Shown here: in pieces, positions 16,858 to 26,575 of the stretch | How the letters are laid out: each line of letters opens with the position of its first letter | Position numbering within the stretch: position 1 is the first letter of the stretch | Assembly (NCBI GenBank): GCA_937902735.1 | Contig: CALELS010000017.1 | Location: forward strand, 1-64,000 | Reading direction: 5' to 3' | DNA from: an uncultured Caryophanales bacterium | GTDB taxonomy: Bacteria > Bacillota_I > Bacilli_A > RFN20 > CAG-826 | Length of the DNA: 64,000 bases | The notes under the pieces: model-generated | Seen by the model: the letters and a program-made list of their open reading frames with translations, nothing else | What the model was told of the DNA's origin: nothing | Database searches by the model: none | Program-made: the position numbers and the translations under genes

Positions 16858-17743
16858 TGACGAAAAATTTGTTAATGATAGACTTGATAAAAGTCTATCT
16901 TTAATAATGAATGACATCTCCAGAAGTAAGATTCAAGAACTTATTAATGAAGGTAAAGTTTTAGTCAATGGAAAAAAGGAAAAATCATCATATAAAATTC
17001 AATTGAACGATGTAATTGAAGTAGGTGATATTGTCGCTAAAGAGCAGACATTTGAAGCTGAAAATATCGCTCTTGATATTGTTTATGAAGATAACTATTT
17101 ATTAGTTGTTAATAAGCCAAAAGGACTTGTAACTCATCCAGGTGCAGGTAATCCAAATCACACTCTAGTTAACGCATTAAAATTTCATTCAAAAAATCTA
17201 TCTTCTATCAATGGTGAATATCGTTTAGGAATTGTTCATCGACTTGATAAAGATACTGGTGGACTATTAGTAGTTGCTAAAGATGATAAAACTCACGAAT
17301 TTTTAGCATCTCAATTAAAAGATCATACTTTAGGTAGAACGTATATTGCTCTTGTTGATGGAGTCATTAAAGAAGATGATGGAACAATAATTGCTCCAAT
17401 TGGTCGAGATGATAAAAATCGCCTAAAAATGGCAGTTGATTTAAAAGATGGAAAAGACGCTATAACACATTTCAAAGTCTTGAAAAGATATTCATCTTCT
17501 ACTTTAGTAGAGTGTAGACTTGAAACAGGCCGCACTCATCAAATTAGAGTCCATATGAATTATATCAATCATCCTATTATTGGAGACCCTTTATATGGTA
17601 AGAACAACCGTAGACTTTATAATGATGGTCAATTATTGTTTGCATACAAAATTAGTTTTGTTCATCCAAAAGATAAAAAAAGAAGAGAATTTGAAGTTTC
17701 TCTTCCTAAATATTTTGTTGACGTGATTACTTCTCTTTATTAA
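16838..17743 (+). CDS. rluD: 23S rRNA pseudouridine synthase, RluD family
   Basis: The 301-residue protein has an N-terminal S4 RNA-binding domain (about 1-65) and the catalytic motif HRLDKDTGG with the nucleophilic Asp. It converts uridines of 23S rRNA to pseudouridine. The usual Ser after DT is Gly here. The ATG at 16838 gives the family-like start MKQIKINDEKFVNDRLDKSL; an in-frame ATG at 16754 would add 28 non-homologous residues inside lspA. The exact target uridines (RluD or RluC/YlyB type) cannot be fixed. The 3' end overlaps convergent rnhC by 17 bases. Confidence 0.92.
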   Translation: MKQIKINDEKFVNDRLDKSLSLIMNDISRSKIQELINEGKVLVNGKKEKSSYKIQLNDVIEVGDIVAKEQTFEAENIALDIVYEDNYLLVVNKPKGLVTHPGAGNPNHTLVNALKFHSKNLSSINGEYRLGIVHRLDKDTGGLLVVAKDDKTHEFLASQLKDHTLGRTYIALVDGVIKEDDGTIIAPIGRDDKNRLKMAVDLKDGKDAITHFKVLKRYSSSTLVECRLETGRTHQIRVHMNYINHPIIGDPLYGKNNRRLYNDGQLLFAYKISFVHPKDKKRREFEVSLPKYFVDVITSLY

Positions 17744-18659
17744 GAGATTTAACGATATCTTTATAATTCGTGAAATTCATTTTCACGTTTTTATTTAATT
17801 CTTCAAGACCGTATTTATTTACAAATTCAAGGGCAAATTTATCAACTTTAGAGGACGCTCCAAAAGGAATTTCCATTTTGTATTGTTCACTCATTTCTTT
17901 CATTTTAGTTAAGAAAGCATAACGAGCAACAATACTTGCAGCAGCAACACTTGGGAAATAAGATTCACCCTTCGTTTTGAAGAAGATTTTAGTAACAATA
18001 TTTTTAGAATTTTCTAAATATGAGAAGTATTTCTCAGGCTCACAGAATTGGTCAACATAAACATTTTCAACATCTGGATGAGATGCAAGAAGAGTTGCTA
18101 AAACTTTGTTATGAAGAATCGCTTTTATAGCGTTCATGTTATAGCCTCTTTGAATTAAAGCATTATATTTTTCAAGCGATAATGAGATATGAGCAACCGC
18201 TAAACGTTTGATAAGTTGTGGTGCTATGTTCATAATTGTTTCATCATTCAAACGTTTTGAATCATCTACACCAAGTGATCTAAGGAAAGTAATATCTTCC
18301 TTTTTAACAAGAGCAGCGCATACACTAATTGGACCAAAGAAATCACCTGTTCCGACTTCATCACTACCAATTTGAAGAGCTAAATCGATCCAGTTAGCTT
18401 TGCTACCTTCTTTTTTAACTTTGATTTCAATTGGTGTAGCCTCATCATCCCATTTACGAGCTTCGATTAAGCTACCTTTGCCGGAGAAGAAGACTTTAAA
18501 AACATCTTCTTTTTTTGAAGAATAAATAGTGATATTCATATCTTCTTTGGATGCAAAAAAGATGACATATTCACCAGAATTAGGTTGTTCAAAAGGAATG
18601 TAAGCTTTGATAATCTCATCTTTTAGGAGAGCATCTACGGTTATACTTACCATTTCCAT
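17727..18659 (-). CDS. rnhC: ribonuclease HIII
   Basis: The 310-residue protein has an N-terminal TBP-like substrate-binding domain (about 1-85) and a catalytic RNase H fold with IGSDEVGTGDFFGPI, where DE belong to the metal-binding set. RNase HIII removes RNA primers and R-loops. The length is close to the Bacillus enzyme. Transcription is toward rluD, with overlapping 3' ends. An extended -10 box (TGATAAAAT, complement of 18669-18677) ends 9 bases before the ATG, so the mRNA is probably leaderless; a second in-frame ATG lies two codons later. Confidence 0.96.
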   Translation of the reverse strand: MEMVSITVDALLKDEIIKAYIPFEQPNSGEYVIFFASKEDMNITIYSSKKEDVFKVFFSGKGSLIEARKWDDEATPIEIKVKKEGSKANWIDLALQIGSDEVGTGDFFGPISVCAALVKKEDITFLRSLGVDDSKRLNDETIMNIAPQLIKRLAVAHISLSLEKYNALIQRGYNMNAIKAILHNKVLATLLASHPDVENVYVDQFCEPEKYFSYLENSKNIVTKIFFKTKGESYFPSVAAASIVARYAFLTKMKEMSEQYKMEIPFGASSKVDKFALEFVNKYGLEELNKNVKMNFTNYKDIVKSLNKEK

Positions 18660-18668
18660 AGCAACTTT

Positions 18669-18677
18669 ATTTTATCA
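18669..18677 (-). promoter_or_regulatory. extended -10 promoter of rnhC, leaderless start
   Basis: TGATAAAAT on the minus strand ends 9 bases before the rnhC ATG. There is no ribosome binding site. Confidence 0.5.
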
Positions 18678-18765
18678 TAAAGTTATTTCTTTGAGAAAAA
18701 GATTTTTTAAATTGAGTCGATAATATCGACATTTTTGAAACAAAAATAGCAATATTGTTTCACTA

Positions 18766-18774
18766 TGTTATCAT
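18766..18774 (+). promoter_or_regulatory. extended -10 promoter of mutS2, leaderless start
   Basis: TGTTATCAT ends 6 bases before the mutS2 ATG at 18781, so transcription should start at the ATG. No ribosome binding site is present. Confidence 0.5.
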
Positions 18775-18780
18775 ACTAAT

Positions 18781-21084
18781 ATGCTCGACATATATGCCTC
18801 TTTAGAAATATCTAAAATAGTTGATGAAATATCATCTTACTCTCATAGTGAACTTTCAAAAGCGAAATTTGCTTCACTTAAGATGTTTTCTAGCGTTACT
18901 GAACTTAAAGAGGAATTAGCAAAACTAGATGAGATGATTTCACTTATCTATCGTCATTCTAATCTTCCGTTTACTAATTCGTTCGATATCAAAAAATACA
19001 TTGATTTTATAGCTAAAGGTGGAGTATTAACCACCCTTGATATCTCACATATTCTCGATGATATTGCTCTTTCAAGAGGTTTATTTAATTATTTTAAAAA
19101 AGTTGAAAAAAACATTTATCCAAAACTCTTTGAATTGATTTCAAAATTGAATGATTTAGAACATCTAGAAAATGAGATTAATCGCATTGTTGCACCAAAT
19201 CTATCTATAAAAGATGACGCTTCAAAAGAATTAGCAATCATTCGAAAAAGGATCAAAGCTAAAGAGAATGATGTTCATTCATTATTATCTTCTCTTATAC
19301 TAAAGTATAAAGATTACTTAGTTGAACCTAATTATACATTAAGAAATTCTCATTATGTTCTTCCAATTAAGATTAGTGAAAAGAATAAAGTTTCAGGTAT
19401 CATCCATGATGTAAGCGATAGTGGTCAAACTTCCTATATAGAACCAGCGTCATTAGTAGAATTATCAAACGAAATCTATCTATTGAAGAACGAAGAAAAA
19501 GAGGAGATAAACCGTATTTTAAGAGAACTGTGTTCTCAAATCTTAAAAGAATCTGATTCTATTTTAGAAAACAACCTCATCATTGGTGAACTTGATTTTA
19601 TCTATTCAAAAGGTAGATACGCAATAGATAACGAATGTCTTGTTGCTGATATTGTTGATCAACCATTTTTAGATTTAAAAGGTGCTAGGCACCTATTAAT
19701 TGATAAAAACAAAATAGTTAAAAACTCATTCCATCTTGATGAAAAAAATCGAATCATTGTCATTAGTGGTCCAAATGCCGGTGGTAAATCAGTTGCTTTA
19801 AAAACAGTTGGATTACTTACAATGATGAATCAAATGGGTTTGGCTATACCAACTAGTGAAAAAGCAACATTGTCTTTCTTCCCAAAAATCTTTGCAGATA
19901 TTGGAGATAATCAATCTCTTGCAGAAAATTTATCAACTTTTGCTGCTCATATTTCGAATATATCAACAATTTGCCATTATGTTGAAAGTGATTCTTTAGT
20001 ACTTATTGATGAATTAGGTACAGGTACATCACCAAGTGAAGGAGAAGCAATTGCTTTAGCAGTTCTTTCATATTTAAGTGAAAAACATTGTTTTGGTGTT
20101 ATTTCGTCTCACTTTGACCGCGTAAAAGAATTCGCATATTCTAAAGGCGGATTAATAAACGCCATGATGGTGTTTGATGAAAAGAGGCTTCTCCCAACTT
20201 ATATATTTAAAATTGGTTTACCTGGAAGAAGCTATGGTCTAGAAATGGCAAAAAGATATCATCTTGATGAAGATGTTATTAAAGACGCAAAAAGAAGACT
20301 AAATAAATCGAAGAATGATATTAATGATGTCCTTGATTCTTTAACTAGATCTTTAAAAGAAGCAGAAGAAACAAACGTAAAACTTGCTGAAGAAAGAAGA
20401 TTATTTGAAGTCAAAAAAGATGAATTTTCTAAAGAAAAAGAAGAACTTCGTCTTAAAAAACAAAATCTTTTAGATGATGTAAATCAAATCAAAGAAGACA
20501 TGATTTATGAAACAACTAAAAAGATTGATGAAGTAATTAAAAAGTTACCTAAAGACAACGAAAAAAGAGCGGAACTTACCTATCTAAAAGCAGGCCTAGT
20601 TAAAGAAATTGTAAATGATGTTGTCTTTGATGAAGAAATAAAAGTTAACGATTTTGTCAAAGTCGAACATCTAGATATTGTAGGAAGAGTTCAATCAATC
20701 AAAGGTGAAAAGTTAGTAATCATTTCACCTGATGGTATGACTTTGAAAGCGATGAAAAGACAAGTCAGGCTCACTAGTGAGCCAATCATAAATAAGATAC
20801 ATCGAAATAATGTAGATGAAATGTTAAAAGTCAAATACAATGTTGGCTTAGAACTTAACATTATTGGCCTTCATATTGATGAGGCGAAAGAGATAATTGG
20901 TAAATACCTTGATGATGTAAGAATTAAAAGATTCCATCAAGTTAGAATTGTTCATGGTAAAGGTAGTGGAGCATTACGTAAACTCACTCATGATTATCTT
21001 AAAGGCTGTGACTTTGTAAGTGAATTTCATCTTGCAGGGTATGCCGATGGAGGCGATGGGGCAACTATCGTTATTTTAAAATGA
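18781..21084 (+). CDS. mutS2: endonuclease MutS2
   Basis: This 767-residue protein lacks the mismatch-recognition domain of MutS. It has a Walker A motif GPNAGGKS (about 330-337), Walker B LIDELGTGTSPSEGE and a long coiled-coil clamp. The C-terminal Smr domain (about 695-767) has GLHIDEA and HGKGSGALR, the Smr nuclease-type signatures. MutS2 suppresses recombination and, in Bacillus, acts on collided ribosomes. It starts divergently from rnhC and overlaps uvrC (ATGA). Confidence 0.96.
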   Translation: MLDIYASLEISKIVDEISSYSHSELSKAKFASLKMFSSVTELKEELAKLDEMISLIYRHSNLPFTNSFDIKKYIDFIAKGGVLTTLDISHILDDIALSRGLFNYFKKVEKNIYPKLFELISKLNDLEHLENEINRIVAPNLSIKDDASKELAIIRKRIKAKENDVHSLLSSLILKYKDYLVEPNYTLRNSHYVLPIKISEKNKVSGIIHDVSDSGQTSYIEPASLVELSNEIYLLKNEEKEEINRILRELCSQILKESDSILENNLIIGELDFIYSKGRYAIDNECLVADIVDQPFLDLKGARHLLIDKNKIVKNSFHLDEKNRIIVISGPNAGGKSVALKTVGLLTMMNQMGLAIPTSEKATLSFFPKIFADIGDNQSLAENLSTFAAHISNISTICHYVESDSLVLIDELGTGTSPSEGEAIALAVLSYLSEKHCFGVISSHFDRVKEFAYSKGGLINAMMVFDEKRLLPTYIFKIGLPGRSYGLEMAKRYHLDEDVIKDAKRRLNKSKNDINDVLDSLTRSLKEAEETNVKLAEERRLFEVKKDEFSKEKEELRLKKQNLLDDVNQIKEDMIYETTKKIDEVIKKLPKDNEKRAELTYLKAGLVKEIVNDVVFDEEIKVNDFVKVEHLDIVGRVQSIKGEKLVIISPDGMTLKAMKRQVRLTSEPIINKIHRNNVDEMLKVKYNVGLELNIIGLHIDEAKEIIGKYLDDVRIKRFHQVRIVHGKGSGALRKLTHDYLKGCDFVSEFHLAGYADGGDGATIVILK

Positions 21085-22835
21085 CAGAAAAAGTAAGACT
21101 CGCTATTCCATTACTTCCTCACTCTCCTGGTGTTTACATCATGAAAGATGATACTGGTAGGGTAATTTATGTTGGAAAAGCAATAAATCTTTATAATCGT
21201 GTTTCTCAATATTTCCTAAAAGAACAATTTGGGAAAGTAAAAGCAATGGTTAACCATGTTGATTATTTTGAGACAATATTGACTAAGACTGATAAAGAAG
21301 CTTTTCTTCTTGAAGAAAATCTAATTCATACATATTACCCAAGATATAACATCCTTTTAAAGGATGATAAACATTATCCATATATTGCTCTTAAGAAAAA
21401 AGGTGATCCATTTTTAAAGATTGCTCGTAATAAAAAAGACAAAAATTATTACTATTTCGGACCATATTCAACTTCATCCTATGCCTACGAAATCATTCAT
21501 CTATTAAATAAGATTTTTCCAACTAGAAAATGTCGTAACATTCCTTCCTCCCCGTGTCTTTATTATCACCTTGGACAATGCCTTGCCCCATGTGTTAATA
21601 AAGTAGATGAGAAGACATATTTAGATTTATCTAATCGCATTCATTCTTTTTTGGATGGACAATCATCTGAGATTAAAAAAGAATATCTAGAAAAGATGCT
21701 TAACGCTAGTGATAAGCAGGAATATGAAAAAGCAAATGAATACAAGGAAATTCTAAAAGCAATAGATCACATTCAAGCAAAACAAACTGTTGAAAGAAAT
21801 GACAATGTTGACCGTGATGTATATGGTTTTACATCCCATGATGGCTATCTTTGTTTAACAATTCTTACATATAGAAATGGAATTCTTCTTGGAAAAGATA
21901 GTTATATCGTTGAAGAGTTTGGAGAACAAAACGAACAAATTACTGAACTAATTTTGCATTATTATCAAAATCATGATTTACCTGATGAAATCCTGATTAA
22001 TATTCCTTCCATCAAAGATGAAATCAATAAAATCTATGAAGATGTTGATATAAAATCTGCATCAAAAGGTCAGTTGCTCGATTTAATCGAGATGGCGATG
22101 GTGAACGCTAAGAATGCTTTAGATTCGCATTTTGTTAGCGCAAGACTCAATGATGATACGGCTTCGCTTTTGGATGAATTAGGCGAATTACTTCATATTA
22201 AAACACCATATCGCATAGAACTATTTGATAATTCGCATATTCAAGGTGATGCACCAGTTGGTGCAGTAGTTGTTTTCATTAATGGTGAACCAGTTAAGAA
22301 ACTATATCGTAAATTCAATATAGAACATATCGAAAAGCGTGATGATTTTGCTTCGATGAAAGAAGTAATTTCTCGAAGATATAACCGTCTCAAAGAAAAT
22401 AATGAAGATATGCCAGATTTAATACTCGTTGATGGTGGTTTAACACAAATCCACGCTGCAAGTGAGATTATTAATAATCTCGAACTTGATATTCCTATCT
22501 TTGGTTTATATAAAAACGATAAACATCAAACCAAAGGAATTATGGACAAAGATGGCAATACATTTGAAGTTACAAATAAGTCTTTGTTCTTCATGCTTGT
22601 AAGAATGCAAGACGAGGTTCATCGATTTGCAATTGGCTTCCATCATCTAAAACGTTCCAAACAATATAACAAATCTGTTTTAGACGACATCAAAGGACTT
22701 GGTGCAAAAAGAAAAAATTTAATACTTCATCGTTATCAAACCATAGATGCGTTAAAAGAAGCTAGTTTAGATGAATTATCACAGCTGGTTCCAGAAGACG
22801 TTGCTAAAGCAATAAAAGAAAAACTCGCTTCGTGA
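21081..22835 (+). CDS. uvrC: excinuclease ABC subunit C
   Basis: The 584-residue protein has the GIY-YIG nuclease domain (PGVYIMKDD...VIYVGKA, about 12-35) for the 3' incision, a UvrB-binding UVR motif, the RNase H-like domain for the 5' incision (ELFDNSHIQGD) and a C-terminal helix-hairpin-helix end (about 530-584). It acts with UvrA and UvrB in nucleotide excision repair. It ends with TGA. It is coupled to mutS2 by a 4-base overlap, the same order as in Bacillus and relatives. Confidence 0.97.
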   Translation: MTEKVRLAIPLLPHSPGVYIMKDDTGRVIYVGKAINLYNRVSQYFLKEQFGKVKAMVNHVDYFETILTKTDKEAFLLEENLIHTYYPRYNILLKDDKHYPYIALKKKGDPFLKIARNKKDKNYYYFGPYSTSSYAYEIIHLLNKIFPTRKCRNIPSSPCLYYHLGQCLAPCVNKVDEKTYLDLSNRIHSFLDGQSSEIKKEYLEKMLNASDKQEYEKANEYKEILKAIDHIQAKQTVERNDNVDRDVYGFTSHDGYLCLTILTYRNGILLGKDSYIVEEFGEQNEQITELILHYYQNHDLPDEILINIPSIKDEINKIYEDVDIKSASKGQLLDLIEMAMVNAKNALDSHFVSARLNDDTASLLDELGELLHIKTPYRIELFDNSHIQGDAPVGAVVVFINGEPVKKLYRKFNIEHIEKRDDFASMKEVISRRYNRLKENNEDMPDLILVDGGLTQIHAASEIINNLELDIPIFGLYKNDKHQTKGIMDKDGNTFEVTNKSLFFMLVRMQDEVHRFAIGFHHLKRSKQYNKSVLDDIKGLGAKRKNLILHRYQTIDALKEASLDELSQLVPEDVAKAIKEKLAS

Positions 22836-22857
22836 TTAAGAAATAATTCGCAAAAAT

Positions 22858-22883
22858 TAAGGGACTTCTTGTTCCTTTTTTTG
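22858..22883 (+). terminator. intrinsic terminator after uvrC
   Basis: AAGGGAC and GTTCCTT form a 7-bp stem (one G-U pair) followed by a T-run. Confidence 0.75.
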
Positions 22884-22939
22884 ATTAATTCACAAATAAT
22901 CCACATTTTAAATCTTTAGATTCAAAATTACCTTTATTA

Positions 22940-22948
22940 TGGTATAAT
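22940..22948 (+). promoter_or_regulatory. extended -10 promoter of the purine permease gene
   Basis: TGGTATAAT (TGnTATAAT) without a clear -35. A short leader with GGAAAGTGAG as ribosome binding site precedes the ATG at 22972. Confidence 0.6.
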
Positions 22949-22971
22949 CTCTCCGGAAAGTGAGAATAAGT

Positions 22972-24522
22972 ATGTTAGAAAAATTATTTGGTATAAAAAG
23001 AAAACAAGCATCGATTAAAAGTGAAATCATCGGTGGTTTAATTACTTTTATTGCCATGTGTTACATCCTTCCTGTTAATTCAGCGATTCTTTCTGATATG
23101 GGAATGGATAAAACCGGTGTATTTGTAATGACCGCTATTGTTAGCTTCATTGTCACCATGATTATGGGCGCAGTTGCTAACTATCCAATTGTTCTTTCTG
23201 CTGGTATGGGTTTAAATGCCTTCCTTGCTTACACTTTGAGTGATGCTATGGGATTTTCATCCTGGCATCAAAAGATGATTTTATTAACGATTGCTGGTGT
23301 TATTTTCTTCGCTTTATCGTTAACCCCTCTTAGAAAAATAATAATTGAGGCTATTCCTAAGGACTTAAAATGCATTATTTCTGCTTCTTTGGGTGGCTTT
23401 ATTATGTTTGTTGGACTTCGTAATTCCGGCATTATTGGTGATGGTTCTACATTAGTTGAACTTGGAAACTTAGGTGATCCAGCCATCTTAATTGGCTTAG
23501 TTGCTGTTGTTATCACCGTTGGATTTATGTTCTCCAAAAACAAAGTTTTATCTACAATGGCAATTCCATTTGGAATCTTAATTGCTGCAGTTATAGGTAT
23601 TGTTACCAGTGAAATTCTTGTTTCAACTGGTCACTTAGCAATCTTCCAAGATAGTTATGGAGTTGATTATTGGGGATATAAATTCTGGGATGGACAAGTT
23701 TTACATCAAGTTAAAACAGCACTTCCTATCGCTCCATGGAGAGATAATAGTGTTCTAGCTATGTTTAACCCAGTAAACACCTTTGGACAAATCAAAGAAG
23801 TCTTTGCTTTTGGTCTTTTAGGTAGTGGTGACATGATTCAAAACACTGAAGGTGTTAAGGAACTTGTTCCATATACTGCTTCAACATTTGGTAATGACAT
23901 TATTACAGTTTTAGCTAATCCAGCAACTTATGTTGCTATCTTCTCATTAATGTTTGTTAACTTATTTGATACAACTGCAACATTAATTGCTGTTGGTGAA
24001 AAGACAGGCATTATTGATGAAAATGGTAAGATGCAAAATTATCGTAGAGCAGTCTTAGCTGATGCTACTGGCGCTTTAATCTGTGCTCCTTTGGGAACAT
24101 CAACAGTTACCTCATTTGCTGAAAGCAATGTTGGTATTGCAATGGGTGCAAAAACTGGATTGAGTGCAGTTGTTGCGGCTTTTATGTTCTTACTTAGTAT
24201 CTTTATCTACCCAGTATTTTCAATATTTACTGCAGGTAGTGTTACAGTTCCAGCCCTCGTTTGTGTTGGATTATTAATTATGATTGGTGGCTTCAAAGGT
24301 CTTAATTTCAAAGATCCTGTTGTGGCATTTACATCCATTATAATGGTTGTATTCTCTGTCCTTTGCTATTCAATTTCGAATGGTATTGGTATTGGACTTA
24401 TTGCTTATTGCGTGATGATGCTATTCTCAAAACGCGGAAAAGAAGTGTCTGTTCCAATTTATGTTATAGCAGCGTTATTTATTGTTTCATTTGCTGCGAC
24501 AACGGTAATCAAATTTATCTAA
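22972..24522 (+). CDS. NCS2-family purine permease (AzgA/PbuG type)
   Basis: The 516-residue protein has about 12-14 membrane segments. It opens with KLFGIKRKQASIKSEIIGGLITFIAMCYILPVNSAILSD, the AzgA-like start, and has GMGLNAFLAYTL and the NLFDTTATLIAVGEKTG block. This branch imports hypoxanthine, guanine or adenine with protons; which base cannot be read from sequence. The ATG at 22972 is preferred over the GTG at 22960, which is part of the ribosome binding site. It is a single gene with its own promoter and terminator. No purine riboswitch was recognised upstream. Confidence 0.92.
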   Translation: MLEKLFGIKRKQASIKSEIIGGLITFIAMCYILPVNSAILSDMGMDKTGVFVMTAIVSFIVTMIMGAVANYPIVLSAGMGLNAFLAYTLSDAMGFSSWHQKMILLTIAGVIFFALSLTPLRKIIIEAIPKDLKCIISASLGGFIMFVGLRNSGIIGDGSTLVELGNLGDPAILIGLVAVVITVGFMFSKNKVLSTMAIPFGILIAAVIGIVTSEILVSTGHLAIFQDSYGVDYWGYKFWDGQVLHQVKTALPIAPWRDNSVLAMFNPVNTFGQIKEVFAFGLLGSGDMIQNTEGVKELVPYTASTFGNDIITVLANPATYVAIFSLMFVNLFDTTATLIAVGEKTGIIDENGKMQNYRRAVLADATGALICAPLGTSTVTSFAESNVGIAMGAKTGLSAVVAAFMFLLSIFIYPVFSIFTAGSVTVPALVCVGLLIMIGGFKGLNFKDPVVAFTSIIMVVFSVLCYSISNGIGIGLIAYCVMMLFSKRGKEVSVPIYVIAALFIVSFAATTVIKFI

Positions 24523-24529
24523 TGATAAT

Positions 24530-24555
24530 GGGAATCCTCGTGATTCCTTTTTTTC
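24530..24555 (+). terminator. intrinsic terminator after the purine permease gene
   Basis: GGAATC/GATTCC, a perfect 6-bp stem with a 5-base loop, followed by seven T. Confidence 0.88.
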
Positions 24556-24591
24556 TTTTATTAAATATAATATAAGCAAGAGGAAATTATT

Positions 24592-25188
24592 ATGAAAAAA
24601 GCAGCCCAGATTATTTTGCTTGTAATCACCGTTATTTTTGGAATTGGTTTATTACAAAATTTCTTATATTTAGTCTTATCAACCGCTCTTGAGGGATTTG
24701 GTATTGCCTTAGCTTTTGGGGGAGATTACATTTACACCCAAATTATAAATAAACTCTACCCAAATGGTGTTGATGATTCTGTAGAAACACTTGAGAAAAT
24801 CTTACTTGCTCTAACAACAGTTTGGGGATTTATTGTTTTAACATTTAATTTCTTTGTGTCACTTGTATCAATGTCATTAAGTGCTGCCTTGTTTGGTTTG
24901 CTTCTTGCAGGAACAATAGTTGGCTTTAGAGCAAAAAAGAAATCCCAAACAATGTTCCCAACAGTAGTTTCTTTCATTCTTGGAGGTCTATATTTCTTAG
25001 GTGGAGCTACGATGGCATTAACAATTGTTGCAGTCCTTCCTGGCGTCTTCTTCTTACTAACTAAAGATAGTGATTACGAAGTAAAGAAAGAAGAAATCAA
25101 AGATATTGAATCGAAAGAGGTTAAAGAAAAACCTGCTGAAGAAAAGAAAACAGAAGGACCTTTAGAAGCCGCTGAAGCTGAAGGATAA
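24592..25188 (+). CDS. membrane protein of unknown function with acidic/lysine tail
   Basis: This 198-residue protein has four likely membrane segments (about 4-24, 30-45, 75-105, 123-155) and a charged cytoplasmic tail rich in KEE and PAEEK repeats (about 160-198). No family is recognised with confidence. The next gene also combines an N-terminal MKK, hydrophobic segments and a KPAEEK tail, so the two may be distant relatives or share a tail type. The ribosome binding site AAGAGGAAAT precedes the ATG, and TATAA-rich sequence just upstream may be its promoter. Confidence 0.7.
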   Translation: MKKAAQIILLVITVIFGIGLLQNFLYLVLSTALEGFGIALAFGGDYIYTQIINKLYPNGVDDSVETLEKILLALTTVWGFIVLTFNFFVSLVSMSLSAALFGLLLAGTIVGFRAKKKSQTMFPTVVSFILGGLYFLGGATMALTIVAVLPGVFFLLTKDSDYEVKKEEIKDIESKEVKEKPAEEKKTEGPLEAAEAEG

Positions 25189-25214
25189 TATCTTAAGATA
25201 AAAAAACACAACAG

Positions 25215-25242
25215 AAGTCCCATAAAAAGTGGGATTTCTTTT
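25215..25242 (+). terminator. intrinsic terminator
   Basis: AAGTCCCA pairs with TGGGATTT (one G-U) and is followed by CTTTTATT. It separates the two tailed membrane protein genes. Confidence 0.8.
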
Positions 25243-25286
25243 ATTATAAGAAATGTTGTATAATAATTTCATTACGGAGGATTATT

Positions 25287-25934
25287 ATGAAAAAAACAAT
25301 CAGAGTTTTATCAATGATTGGCTTAATTTTTGCAGTCATTGAACTCGCAGTTCTTGTTTGCGTTGTTCTTGCAGGACTTGGTTTAATTGTTGTCCCAGCT
25401 ATTATGGGTGCAAACGATGGTTCGTTACAAGCAGTATTTGAATATGTTAAACAAGGTACACACGGAGAAATTGATGAAGTCATTCAACACGGTATTATTC
25501 TCATCCTATTTATTGTCTTAGGTATGCTCATTATCGATGTATTTGCTGTATTTGCAGTTTATTTTGGTGCAATTGTTGCCATGAAAGCCGTCTTTACACA
25601 AAAAGCAAAATTCATCGAAAATTCCAGAGATTCCAAGATGGTTGCACCTTTAGGTGTCCTTGCTGGTCTCTTAGACTGTGATCCACTTGTCTTAGTTGCT
25701 GGTTTCATGGCATTCGCTTATAAATCAGAAGCTGAAAAAGAAGCATTAGCTATTGCTCGTGGTGATAAACTTCCAGAAGAAAAACCAGTCGAAGTCAAAG
25801 AAGAACCAACCAAGGTTGAAGAAAAACCAGTCGAAGAAAAACCTGCTGAAGAAAAACCAGCTGAAGAAAAGAAGGCAGAAAAGAAAGCTCCTGCTAAAAA
25901 ACCAGCTGCCAAAAAAGCTCCAGCAAAGAAATAA
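25287..25934 (+). CDS. membrane protein of unknown function with histone-like Lys/Ala/Pro tail
   Basis: The 215-residue product has an N-terminal membrane segment (about 8-36), a second one (about 68-95) and a short hydrophobic stretch (about 115-135). A low-complexity tail (about 163-215) is built of PVEEKPAEEK units and ends in repeats of KKAPAKKPAAKK, like histone H1 tails. Such tails can bind nucleic acid or the cell surface; that is a guess. Ribosome binding site CGGAGG; -10 box TATAAT at 25259-25264. No family recognised. Confidence 0.7.
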   Translation: MKKTIRVLSMIGLIFAVIELAVLVCVVLAGLGLIVVPAIMGANDGSLQAVFEYVKQGTHGEIDEVIQHGIILILFIVLGMLIIDVFAVFAVYFGAIVAMKAVFTQKAKFIENSRDSKMVAPLGVLAGLLDCDPLVLVAGFMAFAYKSEAEKEALAIARGDKLPEEKPVEVKEEPTKVEEKPVEEKPAEEKPAEEKKAEKKAPAKKPAAKKAPAKK

Positions 25935-25953
25935 TTTGATTATTAAAAAAACA

Positions 25954-25981
25954 AAAAATCCCATTAATTTGGGATTTTTTC
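25954..25981. terminator. bidirectional intrinsic terminator
   Basis: AAAAATCCCA/TGGGATTTTT is a perfect stem flanked by A-run and T-run, so it can stop both the gene ending at 25934 (+) and the peroxidase gene ending at 25995 (-). Confidence 0.9.
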
Positions 25982-25994
25982 ATATAATGAAATC

Positions 25995-26468
25995 TTATAA
26001 TAATTCTACAATGTATTTATCAATTTCTTCAGGAGTTACTGAATGATTGAAACGATTTACGATATTACCTTTGCGATCTACTAAGAATTTTGAGAAATTC
26101 CACGGAATTCTTTTACCAGTATCTACTGGACAATTATCTTTTAAATATCGATATAATGGGTGTTCATTTTTACCATTTACATCAATTTTATCAAATTGAT
26201 CAAAAGCAATAGCAAATCGTAAAACACATGCATCATGGATTTCTTCTGCAGTACCAGGTGCTTGCATTAAAAACTGATTGCAAGGGAAATCAAGAATTTC
26301 AAATCCTCTTTCTTTATATTTTGCATACAAAGCTTCAAATCCATCATATTGAGGAGTAAATCCGCATTTAGTAGCAGTATTTACAATCAAAAGAACTTTT
26401 CCTTCATATTTTTTGAGACTAACTTCCTTGCCTAAGTAGTCTTTAACGACAAAGTCATATAATGTCAT
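25995..26468 (-). CDS. glutathione peroxidase-family thiol peroxidase
   Basis: The 157-residue protein has NTATKCGFTPQY with the peroxidatic residue as Cys in place of selenocysteine (about residue 35), a second Cys in DFPCNQF and WNFSKFLVD near the C-terminus with the catalytic Trp and Asn. Cys-type bacterial members (BsaA-like) reduce peroxides, usually with thioredoxin. The loop after the second Cys reads LMQAPGT where GKQEPGT is usual. It is alone on the minus strand with a strong ribosome binding site (TAGGAGGA). Confidence 0.95.
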   Translation of the reverse strand: MTLYDFVVKDYLGKEVSLKKYEGKVLLIVNTATKCGFTPQYDGFEALYAKYKERGFEILDFPCNQFLMQAPGTAEEIHDACVLRFAIAFDQFDKIDVNGKNEHPLYRYLKDNCPVDTGKRIPWNFSKFLVDRKGNIVNRFNHSVTPEEIDKYIVELL

Positions 26469-26575
26469 AATTAGTTCCTCCTAACTACTAAGATAAAGTA
26501 AATTAGAACCACTTTCAAAAGATATGCACAATTTTAAAAGTTTCTAAAAGTTTTATATATTATAAACCTTTAGAA

